Below, piece after piece: positions 7,757 through 15,866 of a DNA stretch of 64,000 nucleotides. The stretch is from CAWCDJ01 sp963796485. GTDB lineage: Bacteria > Acidobacteriota > Terriglobia > Bryobacterales > Bryobacteraceae. The stretch is taken from NCBI GenBank assembly GCA_963796485.1, contig CAWCLV010000004.1, forward strand, positions 806,001-870,000. The letters are read 5' to 3'. Both the position numbers and the translations under genes were made by a program. The notes under the pieces are model-generated. The model saw only the letters and a list, made by a program, of their open reading frames with translations. It had not been told where the DNA came from and did not search any database. Position 1 is the stretch's first letter, and every line of letters starts with the position of its first letter.

Positions 7757-9217
7757 CTAGTTGGCGGTGGATGACGGCTTGGTCCCGGGGGCGGACGGCG
7801 GTGCGGCGGATTCGGCGGCCGGCGCACGGCGTCCGAAAACCCTGGTGAAGGCCCGGCGCAAGATGTTGTGCTTTTTGGGCTGAACCGGTTCGCCGACCTG
7901 TTCGGCTTCCGAGGGCGCGACTGCCGCGGGAAGCTCGGCGTGCGGGGCGTGCGAAGGTAGTGCCGGGGCCGGACCGGGATCCGCCGGAAGCGCCGGGTGC
8001 GTCGCCGCCAACTTCTCGGGCTGGGGCGCAGGCTTCACCGGCGAGGTGAATGCGACCGAGGGCTCCTCGGCCTGCGGCTTGGTCTTCCTGGGTATGCGGC
8101 GTGCCGGACGCGGACGGGCGGCGGAAGGCACGGGGGCGACGCCGGGCGCGGCATCGGTAGCGGCATCCGGCGCGGCCGGTGCCTTTACCTCCACGACAAC
8201 AGGGGGCGGCGGCGGAACATCTAAGGGCGCCGGAGCAGCCGGGCGCGCGGACGATTGCGCGGACGGCACGGGGCGGTGCCCCACCCAGGCTCCTAACGCG
8301 CAAAGAGCGAGCGTCACGACTGCGGCAGCGGTTCCCGCCGCGACCTTTGCGGTTCGCGTCGCGGCCTTCCGGGGCCTGCTTAGGGCCACGACGGGCGCGG
8401 CCATCGCTCCTTCCAGCGCGGCACGGAATTCGGCGGCCGTCTGGAACCGGCGGAGGGGGTCCTTTTCAAGCGACTTCAGAATAACGGCGTTCAAAGCCAG
8501 GCCGATCGACGGTTGAAGTTTGACCGGCGGCACGGGTGCGGTGTTCCGATGCGCCAGCATCACGGCGAAACCATTGGTCCCCGAAAACGGAGGCTTCCCC
8601 GCGACCGCTTCGTACAGGACGACCCCGGTGGAGTAAACATCGCTGCGCGCGTCGGCCGGCGCTTCCCCGGTCACCTGTTCGGGGGACATGTAGCAAGGGG
8701 TCCCGAGATTCTCCCCGGAGGTGGTGATGCGGGCGGTGTTGGGAAGCTGCGCGAGGCCGAAATCCGTGAGCTTCACGGTGCCGTTTTCAGTGATCAGGAT
8801 GTTGTCGGGCTTGATATCGCGATGGACGATGCCCAGCCGTTGGGCGCAGCCGAGCCCATCGAGGACCGCCAGGATATGGGCCGCAGCGGCAGCGGGCTCC
8901 AGTGGCCCGGACTGGAGAAGGGTGCGCAGCGACTTGCCCCTGACGAATTCCATTGCCAGCGCCAGGCCCCATGGCGTGCGGAACGCGCCGTAGACAGTCG
9001 CGATGTTGGGGTGTTGGATGCTGGCCTGGGCCTGGATCTCGCGAAGAAAGCGCTGCTCTTCGTCGGAACAAGAGGTGCCGGCATCGAGCATAAGCTTGAC
9101 GGCGTCAACCCGCCGGGTGATGGAATGCTCGGCCTCGAAAACGACCCCGTAGGCGCCTTTGCCGATTCGCGAGAGGATGACATACTCGCCGAGTTGTGTC
9201 CCGACTTCCAGGTTCAT
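7757..9217 (-). CDS. PknB-type serine/threonine protein kinase with one membrane helix
   Basis: A 486-residue Hanks-type kinase. The kinase domain covers about 12-270: the glycine loop IGKGAYGVV, ATP-binding Lys41 in VDAVKL, catalytic Asp134 in HRDIKPDN, Asp152 in TDFG and the MSPEQ activation-segment end are all intact. A single transmembrane helix follows (about 296-318, rich in Ala, Val and Leu). The rest is a Pro/Ala-rich tail ending in a basic patch, with no PASTA or other sensor domain. Acidobacteria carry many such kinases. Its substrate is unknown and no phosphatase is adjacent; the SpoIIE-type phosphatase at 57880 is remote. The ISNCY-like element begins about 180 bp upstream of its start. 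Confidence 0.95.
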   Translation of the reverse strand: MNLEVGTQLGEYVILSRIGKGAYGVVFEAEHSITRRVDAVKLMLDAGTSCSDEEQRFLREIQAQASIQHPNIATVYGAFRTPWGLALAMEFVRGKSLRTLLQSGPLEPAAAAAHILAVLDGLGCAQRLGIVHRDIKPDNILITENGTVKLTDFGLAQLPNTARITTSGENLGTPCYMSPEQVTGEAPADARSDVYSTGVVLYEAVAGKPPFSGTNGFAVMLAHRNTAPVPPVKLQPSIGLALNAVILKSLEKDPLRRFQTAAEFRAALEGAMAAPVVALSRPRKAATRTAKVAAGTAAAVVTLALCALGAWVGHRPVPSAQSSARPAAPAPLDVPPPPPVVVEVKAPAAPDAATDAAPGVAPVPSAARPRPARRIPRKTKPQAEEPSVAFTSPVKPAPQPEKLAATHPALPADPGPAPALPSHAPHAELPAAVAPSEAEQVGEPVQPKKHNILRRAFTRVFGRRAPAAESAAPPSAPGTKPSSTAN

Positions 9218-9464
9218 ACGCGAGTTTCCTGCGCACGGCCCGGCAGCGGTACCGCGGGGGACAGACGGACGGCTGCCGCCTGATCCAAGCCTCAGTCATT
9301 GTAGCGGGTGGGACCGGAGCGATCAATTCGACCGATGATAACCGAAGAAATGCAACTAACGTTAATAGCGGGAGTCAAAAGGCCGCTTGCTAACTACTTT
9401 CTGGCGCAAAATTCCTTTTTTTCAGCGGGAACTGTCACCAGCGCGCGGTGGTAGGATCGACGAA

Positions 9465-9493
9465 AATGCCCGGCGGTCGTCCCGCCGGGCATT
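9465..9493 (-). terminator. Intrinsic terminator of the IS transposase
   Basis: Perfect 12-bp stem (AATGCCCGGCGG, 5-base loop, complement), 31 bp downstream of the transposase stop. Read on the reverse strand the stem is followed by TTTTC, a short U tract. It lies inside the IS, between its left end and the transposase gene. Confidence 0.7.
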
Positions 9494-9524
9494 CAAGTAG
9501 CTGATGTTTCGGTATTAAAAAAAA

Positions 9525-10937
9525 TCAGTTTTTGCGCTCCGATACCACGACACCGATGTGGTGGAGATTGTCGGCGATCACTCCGAGTCCGACCCACCGC
9601 TGCATGCCGGCGTCTCCTTTATAGAGGCATCGCCTCAATCCGTGTCGTCGCTTCAGAACACTGATGCGGCCCTCGCAGCCGGTCCTCCATTTCTGTCCTT
9701 GCTTGAACCATCGCTTCTTTTGCTCCCGCTTCCGTTCAGCGCTCTTCGTGCTGCGGTTGGGAACGCAGACGCGCTTCACTCCTTGTTCGTGCGCTTCCGT
9801 TTCATTGGCAGCGGAGTAGAATGCGGCGTCACCCGCAACCAGCCTGGGCGTGCATCCCAATTGCTCCTTGTGCGACTCGATCGCCGGAATCAATAACGCC
9901 GAGTCGTACGGCCGCGTCGCATACACCTCGAATGAAGTGACGATCTGATTTTCGCCTTCTTGGATTTTGACCATTTTGCCGAACTCGGTGGGCTTGCTTG
10001 CCTTACCCTTACGAATCACCTCGGTGCTCGGCTCGAAGATGCTGACGAGTTTCTCCGCCACATGCGTGTCGCCACCGAAGACCCGCGCACGGGCTTGCTG
10101 CATCACCTGCTTCACCCTCGGCGCCATCGTGTCCAGCTCTTTCCGCAAACCTTCGAGGGCGGCTTGCTGAAAGACATCGCGAGACATTTTCACCCCCGTC
10201 GCGATCTCGTGCGAGAAGCGCTTCGCCTGTCCCACCACTCGCGAGACAGACGCCAGCAGTTTTTCGTATCCCTTCTGCAATCGCTCTTTGCCCGCCCCGC
10301 CTTTGCTGCGTGCGGCCCGTCCAATCTCCAAAATCCGGTGCTTCACGCTGCGGCTGCGATCCCGCAGCTTGGCCCCGCCATCGCTAGCGAGGGCGGCGAT
10401 CCGCTTCATCGCGCGGGTCAGAACGCGCACCCCGTCTCCGAGCAAACTGCTGTCGGTCGGATAGTGGATATTGGTTTCCACGACGGTCGTGTCGATGCGC
10501 ATCTTACGGCCCTCCACGACCTTCTTCTCTTGCGCGATTGCTACAACCCTCTTGTGGATGTTCTCAATCACCTCTGGTCCCAAAGCCAGCGCCCACTTGT
10601 TCATGACGGTGTCGTCTGGAACCTTACCGCCACCGATACGAGTGAAGGCGCGGTAGACCAAGTTGGCACGTACTTCGCGCTCCACTACTTCGTAGCTCCA
10701 GTTCCTGATGTGCTTGAGCAGGAGCACTCGCAGAACGATTTCGGCCGGCGTCCCCCGCCGCCCCCGGGTTCGACTCTTGGGGCTTCGCTTGGACAATGCC
10801 TCGTACACCATGCTCAGCAGTTGATCGTCGTCCAGGACGTGATCAGCGGGCCGCATCCAGTCCTCCCACAGGTCAGTGATCTCCTCGTCAATCAGACCTT
10901 CGGCGAAGCTGAGTTGCGCGCGGCGAGCATCAATCAC
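9525..10937 (-). CDS. ISNCY-like (ISDol1-type) DDE transposase
   Basis: A 470-residue transposase, apparently full length. The N-terminal half has helical DNA-binding sequence (about 65-115, RRGTPAEIVLRVLLLKHI). The catalytic DDE residues appear to be Asp in RIDTTVVETN, Asp in LVAGDAAFYS and Glu in CEGRISVLKRR. The segment NIHYPTDSSLLGDGVRVL is characteristic of ISNCY-type transposases. It starts with GTG at 10937, overlapping by 8 bp the end of the accessory gene, so the two are translationally coupled. No frameshift or internal stop is seen, so the enzyme may be active. Confidence 0.9.
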   Translation of the reverse strand: MIDARRAQLSFAEGLIDEEITDLWEDWMRPADHVLDDDQLLSMVYEALSKRSPKSRTRGRRGTPAEIVLRVLLLKHIRNWSYEVVEREVRANLVYRAFTRIGGGKVPDDTVMNKWALALGPEVIENIHKRVVAIAQEKKVVEGRKMRIDTTVVETNIHYPTDSSLLGDGVRVLTRAMKRIAALASDGGAKLRDRSRSVKHRILEIGRAARSKGGAGKERLQKGYEKLLASVSRVVGQAKRFSHEIATGVKMSRDVFQQAALEGLRKELDTMAPRVKQVMQQARARVFGGDTHVAEKLVSIFEPSTEVIRKGKASKPTEFGKMVKIQEGENQIVTSFEVYATRPYDSALLIPAIESHKEQLGCTPRLVAGDAAFYSAANETEAHEQGVKRVCVPNRSTKSAERKREQKKRWFKQGQKWRTGCEGRISVLKRRHGLRRCLYKGDAGMQRWVGLGVIADNLHHIGVVVSERKN

Positions 10938-11292
10938 GAGGCACGCTCCTGCGTGGCACTGTTACGGGGGTCTTCTTTTCGTGCTGCCATTCCCGTCGCA
11001 GTTGTTCGCGATTCAGGGCGGCGAGGGAACACCCGATTCTCCAGAACGCAGCCCAGGCCCGCTGAGCCTGACGGGCGGCATTGGCATGCTCTGACGGGAC
11101 ATACAAAGCCTTACTCTTACCGTCTGCGCGATAGGTGATGTATAAATGCGGACCGTGCAGGCGCTCAGGATCGCGTCGGCAAATGCAACGTGGATTCCCG
11201 CAGCGGCGAGACGTCTCTGAGAGGCCGCCTTGGACCATCCTTTCGGTGGTCTGCAGGAGCCGTTTGATCAGCTGCTCTCGCCTACTCTTCAT
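10930..11292 (-). CDS. IS accessory protein, DUF6788-like
   Basis: A 120-residue basic protein within the same IS, upstream of and overlapping the transposase. The centre carries a CGNPRCIC cysteine cluster followed by HGPHLYITYRADGKSKALYVP, the pattern of DUF6788, a small family often next to transposases. It could bind zinc and help the transposase recognise DNA, but no activity is established. Start at the ATG at 11292, about 160 bp inside the right terminal repeat, where the IS promoter should lie. Confidence 0.75.
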   Translation of the reverse strand: MKSRREQLIKRLLQTTERMVQGGLSETSRRCGNPRCICRRDPERLHGPHLYITYRADGKSKALYVPSEHANAARQAQRAWAAFWRIGCSLAALNREQLRREWQHEKKTPVTVPRRSVPRD

Positions 11293-11453
11293 TTAATAGT
11301 AAGATACGGCGGTCTGGTATTCACGTCAAGAGAAAAATGACAGGAACTATCAGAAATGTTCTGGCGCGCCAGTTCGTACGAACCCGCAGAAAGTTGGGAC
11401 CTGCCGGATTGACGCCGAACGGTTTAACCGATCACTTTTGCGCCAGAAAGTAA

Positions 11454-11610
11454 CTAACGTGCACGGCTCCCAAGGAGCAGCGCTCCGTAACGCCGCTGAG
11501 CCGCGACCAAATGCCCTAAAGTCAAAGCCGGGCAGGCCAGGAGGCCTGCCCCACGTGCGGCGGGTGCACGCTAGTAAGTGGGGCAGGCCTCCCGGCCTGG
11601 CCTCCCGGCC
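11454..11610. repeat. Spacer between the two ISs with a palindromic GC-rich repeat
   Basis: No gene is visible. The stretch holds an inverted repeat: the arm at about 11525-11554 (core GGGCAGGCC then GGCCTGCCCCAC) and the complementary arm from 11578 (GTGGGGCAGGCCTCC), separated by about 23 bp. The right arm is interrupted at 11610 by the IS4-family element and continues at 12961 as TGCCCGGTTT. A GAGCCGCGACC motif at about 11508 resembles part of the palindrome at 47489-47557. It looks like a dispersed REP-like or MITE-like repeat. Confidence 0.6.
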
Positions 11611-12948
11611 CATAGGCGCTAACTTAAGGATTGATATCCTTTAATGAACGCGCTACACTCGGTCTATGCCGCCTCTCGATGAGGATTGGAATCTACTGCT
11701 CGGCTTATTGCCCCTGAGTGGCAGCAAGAGGCCGTCTTGAGTGGCGCCTGCGAGCGACTGCGTGGTTTTAGCAGCGTTTCGGCCCTGCTTCGTACGCTGC
11801 TGTTGCATGTGGGTATCGGATACTCGCTGCGCGAAACCGTCGTGCGGGCCAAGGCGGCGGGCATTGCGGAAGTTTCCGATGTGGCGCTGATGAAGCGATT
11901 GCAAAAGGCCGAAGGCTGGCTGCATGGTCTGTGCGTGTCCCTGTTGCGCGAAAACGGATGGGAAATGCCGCTCGAAACGCACGGGTACAACGTGCGGGCG
12001 CTGGACGGAACGTTGATCAAGGAACCGGGCCGAAGCGGGTCGTTGTGGCGGATTCATTACAGCGTCCGCATTCCCAGTTTGATTTGCGACCACCTGGAAC
12101 TAACCCCGACCAAGGGTGCCGGGACCGGAGAAACGCTGGGGCGATTTGCCGCCGCCGCCGGGGATCTGGTGTTAGCCGATCGGGGATTTTGCAAGCCGAG
12201 CGGGGTGGAAGCACTGCAGCAACAGGGGGCTGCGGTAATGGTCCGGCTAAACACCTCGGCTCTGCCTTTGTTTGGTGCAGACGGCTCCCGGTTTGCGCTG
12301 GCCGAGGAGATCGGCAAACTGCAAGAGGTCGGGAGGGAGAGCGAATGGCCGGTTTGGGTTCAAGGAGCCCACGGCCGCATCGCCGGCCGACTGTGTGCCA
12401 TTCGCAAGAGTGAGGAGGCCGGCAGGCGGGCCCTCCGGCAGATCGAGCGGAAAGCGCAACAAGGAGGGCCGAAACCGAAGCCGGAGACACTGCAGTACGC
12501 CCGTTACGTGATGGTGTTTACCACCGTACCGGCCGCTACCTTCAACAGCGCGGAAGTGCTGGAGTGGTATCGAGTCCGCTGGCAGATCGAACTGGTTTTC
12601 AAGCGCCTGAAGACCCTGGCGGGCTTGGGCGCACTGCCCAAGCAAGCCGACCAGAGCGCGCGGGCTTGGCTGTACGGAAAGCTGCTGGTGGCGCTGCTTG
12701 GGCAAAAACTGGAACACCTTGGACGCGATATTTCCCCCTGGGGCTACCGAATCCCGGAAGCATGGCGATGGCAGCGCGTGGCGGGTTTTTAGCTTCACGC
12801 TACATGCGGTACAACAGGCTATCGAACCAGGTATTCCCCTCCGTAGCGTGCTCGACCACTGGAACCAATTGGAGGTAGACCTGCGGGAACGCACGCGACG
12901 TCGGGTACCACGGATTAACGTTCTTTCATCGTTAAGTTAGCGCCTATG
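11611..12948. mobile_element. IS4-family insertion sequence with perfect 12-bp target duplication
   Basis: 1,338-bp element. The terminal inverted repeats share CATAGGCGCTAACTTAA exactly (11611-11627 and the complement at 12932-12948), and GAT after one mismatch. The flanks are a perfect 12-bp direct repeat GGCCTCCCGGCC (11599-11610 and 12949-12960), the length expected of IS4/IS231 group insertions. The encoded transposase has the YREK signature of IS4. The undamaged target duplication indicates a fairly recent insertion, yet the transposase frame appears broken at both ends. Confidence 0.93.
11666..12940 (+). pseudogene. IS4-family transposase with apparent frameshifts at both ends
   Basis: The central frame (11686-12792) encodes the catalytic core: Asp in ALDGTLIKEPG, Asp in VLADRGF, and YRVRWQIELVFKRLK with the IS4 Y-R-E-K pattern. 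It has only a TTG start. The ATG at 11666 opens the neighbouring frame with a plausible transposase N-terminus (DWNLLLGLLP); one extra C in the CCCC run at about 11714 would join it smoothly to PEWQQEAV. At the other end, the core frame stops at 12792, while the +1 frame from about 12760 continues with a credible C-terminus (WRVFSFTLHAVQQAI) to a stop at 12940 inside the right repeat. I read this as two single-base lesions; programmed frameshifting at the T5 run at 12787 is a less likely alternative. Confidence 0.75.
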
Positions 12949-12991
12949 GGCCTCCCGGCCTGCCCGGTTTGGAAGGTTCGAACAGCGCTGT

Positions 12992-14122
12992 TTAGCGCGA
13001 AATCAGCGGGTGCGTCGTAATGATTTCCGGCAGCGCCGGTCTTGGCGCCGAATCGCTGGCGAAGTACCGTTCCTCGGAGAGTTTGCGGTAAAAAGCCCCG
13101 GCCACACCGGCGGCGAAGGGTCCGCTGAACGCTCTGCTGCCCGCCAGCATCACCACAACTACAAGCTGGTGGTACTGGCTCTCGTTGAACGATCCGAACC
13201 AGCCCATGTGGTTCGAAGTGGGGAAATCCGTGCAGGTACCGGTCTTGCCGAGGATCGGTTCGTTGGGATCGAAGTTGGCGCGCCGTGCCGTGCCGTAATC
13301 CACCGCACCGCGCATCCCTTCCTTCAGGTCGGCGATACCCTTGGGATCGAGCTCCAGTGTCCGCTTGACCTTGGGCGTCAGTTGATCGATCGCTTCCTGA
13401 GATCGCGGATACTGCAGGTAATAGAGCGTGCCGTTATTGACGATGGCCGTGAGCAGACCGGTCAATTCCAGCGGCGTCATCAGGAAACCCTCGCCGAAAC
13501 TGGTCATCAAGCCCACGCCGCCGTACTTCGGAGGCTCGGCCGCGATCGTGCCGGACTGCTCGCCGGGGATATCCAGGCCGGCCTTCTCGCCCAGGCCGAG
13601 CATCTGCGCGTAATGCGTGACGCGCTCGAATCCCAGCCGATTACCGAGCACCGCAAAGTACTGATTGTTCGAGTGAGCGATTGCGTTGGTCAGGTTGAAG
13701 CTGGTGTAGCGGCTGGTGCGGATAAAGGTATCGCGGTCCACGATGTGCTCCGTCAGGGCCGCCAGGGAAGTGACGAGCTTGATGGTCGAACAGGGGATGA
13801 ACCCGCTCTTCAGCGCCAGTTTCTGGTTGACGATGGTGAGGATGCGCCCGGTGGACGGATCGGCCACGACGACGCTGCCGCTCATGTTGCCGAGCGCCGC
13901 GACGGCCGCCCGGCGGATCACCAGATCGTCGCCATCCGTGATATCGCCCTCGGTCGGATCGACACGCGGAATGGCCGCCCGTTTCTTCGACTTCGCGGGC
14001 CTCCGGGATATCCTCCGTTTGGCCGATCTCGCGCTGCTGTTTGCCGCCGCAAACGCGCCCGGGTCGTTACCAACCAGACCCAGAATCAGCGGAATAAAAA
14101 TAAGTCCTTTAAGACCCTTCAT
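12992..14122 (-). CDS. Penicillin-binding protein transpeptidase domain protein
   Basis: A 376-residue exported protein of the penicillin-binding/class D beta-lactamase fold. The signal peptide (GLIFIPLILGLVG...AFAA) is followed by a basic Ser/Arg/Lys linker (28-50). Catalytic motifs are in order: Ser112-X-X-Lys115 in PCSTIKL, Ser151-Asn-Asn in AHSNNQYF, and Lys293-Thr-Gly in LGKTGTCTD. It has no transglycosylase or PBP-dimer domain, so it is a short D,D-transpeptidase or carboxypeptidase-like enzyme acting on peptidoglycan, or possibly a beta-lactamase-related protein. It stands alone just right of the IS4 insertion, which ends 44 bp downstream of its stop. Confidence 0.88.
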   Translation of the reverse strand: MKGLKGLIFIPLILGLVGNDPGAFAAANSSARSAKRRISRRPAKSKKRAAIPRVDPTEGDITDGDDLVIRRAAVAALGNMSGSVVVADPSTGRILTIVNQKLALKSGFIPCSTIKLVTSLAALTEHIVDRDTFIRTSRYTSFNLTNAIAHSNNQYFAVLGNRLGFERVTHYAQMLGLGEKAGLDIPGEQSGTIAAEPPKYGGVGLMTSFGEGFLMTPLELTGLLTAIVNNGTLYYLQYPRSQEAIDQLTPKVKRTLELDPKGIADLKEGMRGAVDYGTARRANFDPNEPILGKTGTCTDFPTSNHMGWFGSFNESQYHQLVVVVMLAGSRAFSGPFAAGVAGAFYRKLSEERYFASDSAPRPALPEIITTHPLISR

Positions 14123-14273
14123 TCGCCCCTACAACTGTACGAATTCAAACAGCAGGCTAACATATTATCGGCGAACTCGAAAGAACGAGTCAATTAGAGA
14201 GACGCCCATTTTCCGGTCGCACAGCTAAAAAATCGTCAGAAATTCCCCGGGACTGTATGGCGCAACCCCTTTT

Positions 14274-14789
14274 TTAGGATCCCCGCCCGGCACGCCGCCG
14301 GGGAATGGTCAACGATTGCCAGCCTTCCGAGGCAAAATGCTTCGCCATTAGAACGATCTGGCCGGTGTGGTACGAATAATGAGCCATTTGCCGGTTGATC
14401 GCCTGCATGACGGAATGGGGTTCGGCGCGGATGGTCACAGCCCGGCCGAGATCGGCATCGGTGAGCGGGGCGAGCGCGGTGAAGACGCATTGCCAGCCGG
14501 CTTCCCACATGGCCATCAATTCCTGCCTGGTGGACGGGGCATCTTCGAATTCGCCGTCGCGGCGGCGGTCGGGCTTTTCGCCGTCGGTGGTCAGAAAATC
14601 CGTCCATCGCGATCGCATATTGCCGGCCATGTGTTTGGCAATAATCGCGATGGAGTTCATTTCGCCATCCAGGGTGGCATACAGGTCGCGGTCGGAAACC
14701 TGCTCCATCGCCCTTTCGGCAAGGCTCTTGTAGTTTCGGAATACCTGGAGCGCGTCCGCGAGATAAGACGTAGTGAACTCGTGCGGCAT
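14274..14789 (-). CDS. DinB-like / DUF1572 family protein
   Basis: A 171-residue helical protein of the DinB superfamily. The ATG at 14789 begins MPHEFTTSYLADALQVF; the frame continues upstream, but that sequence overlaps pheS on the other strand and is not conserved. Metal-ligand histidines are plausible at KHMAGNM (about 56) and in MAHYSYHTGQIVLMAKH (about 136-150), the usual DinB triad positions. DUF1572 members are thought to be metal-dependent thiol transferases (bacillithiol or mycothiol group), but the substrate is unproven. It is divergent from pheS with a 37-bp spacer, so the two promoters must overlap. Confidence 0.82.
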   Translation of the reverse strand: MPHEFTTSYLADALQVFRNYKSLAERAMEQVSDRDLYATLDGEMNSIAIIAKHMAGNMRSRWTDFLTTDGEKPDRRRDGEFEDAPSTRQELMAMWEAGWQCVFTALAPLTDADLGRAVTIRAEPHSVMQAINRQMAHYSYHTGQIVLMAKHFASEGWQSLTIPRRRAGRGS

Positions 14790-14826
14790 GCCTCCTATTC
14801 TTACGCACGTTCCCGCGCACGCTACA

Positions 14827-15864
14827 ATGAAATTTCCAAACATGATCGACGACTCGATAAAGGAACTGGAGTCCCGTTCCCTGGAGCGGATTGCCTCCGC
14901 GGCGACCGCCGAGGAACTGGAAGCGGTCCGCGTGGATGCCCTGGGGCGTAAGAGCGGGCTCACACAGTTCAGCAGGGAGATGGGCAAACTCGCGCCGGAT
15001 GAGCGCGCGCGCATCGGCAAGCTGCTCAACGCGGCCAAGCAAAAGCTGGAAACGGAGCTGGCATCGAAGAAGCGCTCTTTCGAGGAAGCCGCGCTGCGGG
15101 AACGGCTGGACGCCGAGTGGCTCGACCTGACGCTGCCAACTCCGGGCGCGCGCCGCGGCCACCTGCACCCGATCACCCGCATCCAGCGGGAACTCGAGGA
15201 GCTGTTCCGCTCACTCGGGTTCGCCGTGCTGGACGGCCCCGAAGTGGAAACCGAGTATCACAACTTCGACGCGCTGAACATCCCGCCCGACCACCCGGCT
15301 CGCGACATGCAGGATACCTTCTGGCTGGAAGGCGGCAACCTTCTGCGCACCCACACTTCGCCGGTGCAGGTACGCGGAATGGAGCGCCTCGGCCCTCCGT
15401 TGCGCATGATCGCGCCCGGCCGCGCGTTTCGCAACGAGAGCGTGGACGCCTCCCACGAGCACACGTTCTATCAACTGGAAGGGATGATGGTGGATCGGGA
15501 TGTGTCCGTCGCGCACCTGATCTACTTCATGAAAACGCTGCTGGGCTCGATTTTCGGCCGGGAGGTCACGGTGCGGCTGCGGCCCGGGTATTTCCCGTTC
15601 GTGGAGCCGGGGTTCGAGCTCGATATCCAGTGCCTGATCTGCGGCGGCGAGGGCTGCCCGGTGTGCAAGCAGAGCGGCTGGGTGGAATTGCTGCCCTGCG
15701 GCCTGGTGAACCCGAACGTGCTGCGGATGAGCGGCATCGACCCCGAGGAATGGAACGGGTTTGCGTTCGGCCTGGGGCTGACGCGCCTGGTGATGATGCG
15801 CTATGCCATCGACGACATCCGCCAGTTGCAGGGCGGAGACCTTAGATTCCTGGAGCAGTTCTAG
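14827..15864 (+). CDS. pheS: Phenylalanine-tRNA ligase alpha subunit
   Basis: A 345-residue class II aminoacyl-tRNA synthetase subunit that, with PheT, charges tRNA-Phe. The N-terminal coiled coil (about 1-85) binds tRNA. Class II motif 2 is seen in RMIAPGRAFRNE and HEHTFYQLEG, and motif 3 in GFAFGLGLTRLVMMRY. The start was set at the ATG at 14827 (MKFPNMIDD); the ATG 15 bp further on (MIDDSIKEL) is equally possible and neither has a clear ribosome site. The frame extends further upstream but would overlap the divergent gene. A CX2C-X3-CX2C segment (CLICGGEGCPVC) near 270 resembles a small zinc knuckle found in some PheS proteins. PheT follows after 2 bp. Confidence 0.97.
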   Translation: MKFPNMIDDSIKELESRSLERIASAATAEELEAVRVDALGRKSGLTQFSREMGKLAPDERARIGKLLNAAKQKLETELASKKRSFEEAALRERLDAEWLDLTLPTPGARRGHLHPITRIQRELEELFRSLGFAVLDGPEVETEYHNFDALNIPPDHPARDMQDTFWLEGGNLLRTHTSPVQVRGMERLGPPLRMIAPGRAFRNESVDASHEHTFYQLEGMMVDRDVSVAHLIYFMKTLLGSIFGREVTVRLRPGYFPFVEPGFELDIQCLICGGEGCPVCKQSGWVELLPCGLVNPNVLRMSGIDPEEWNGFAFGLGLTRLVMMRYAIDDIRQLQGGDLRFLEQF

Positions 15865-15866
15865 CC

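Larger units (their letters stand above)
9395..11453. mobile_element. ISNCY-like insertion sequence (about 2.06 kb)
   Basis: The ends are marked by a perfect 17-bp inverted repeat, TACTTTCTGGCGCAAAA at 9395-9411 and its complement at 11436-11452. A CTAAC direct repeat flanks it (9390-9394 and 11454-11458, with one extra base on the right), compatible with a 5-bp target duplication. Inside are a DDE transposase and a small accessory gene, both reading leftwards. Between the left end and the transposase stop is a strong hairpin. Family placement as ISNCY/ISDol1-like rests on the transposase sequence and is from memory. The element separates the kinase from the region to its right. Confidence 0.85.

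Noticed and set aside
11666..12940. Programmed frameshifting in the IS4 transposase
   Set aside because: IS4-group transposases use one frame; two separate frame changes are better explained by mutations, although a slippery T run exists at 12787.
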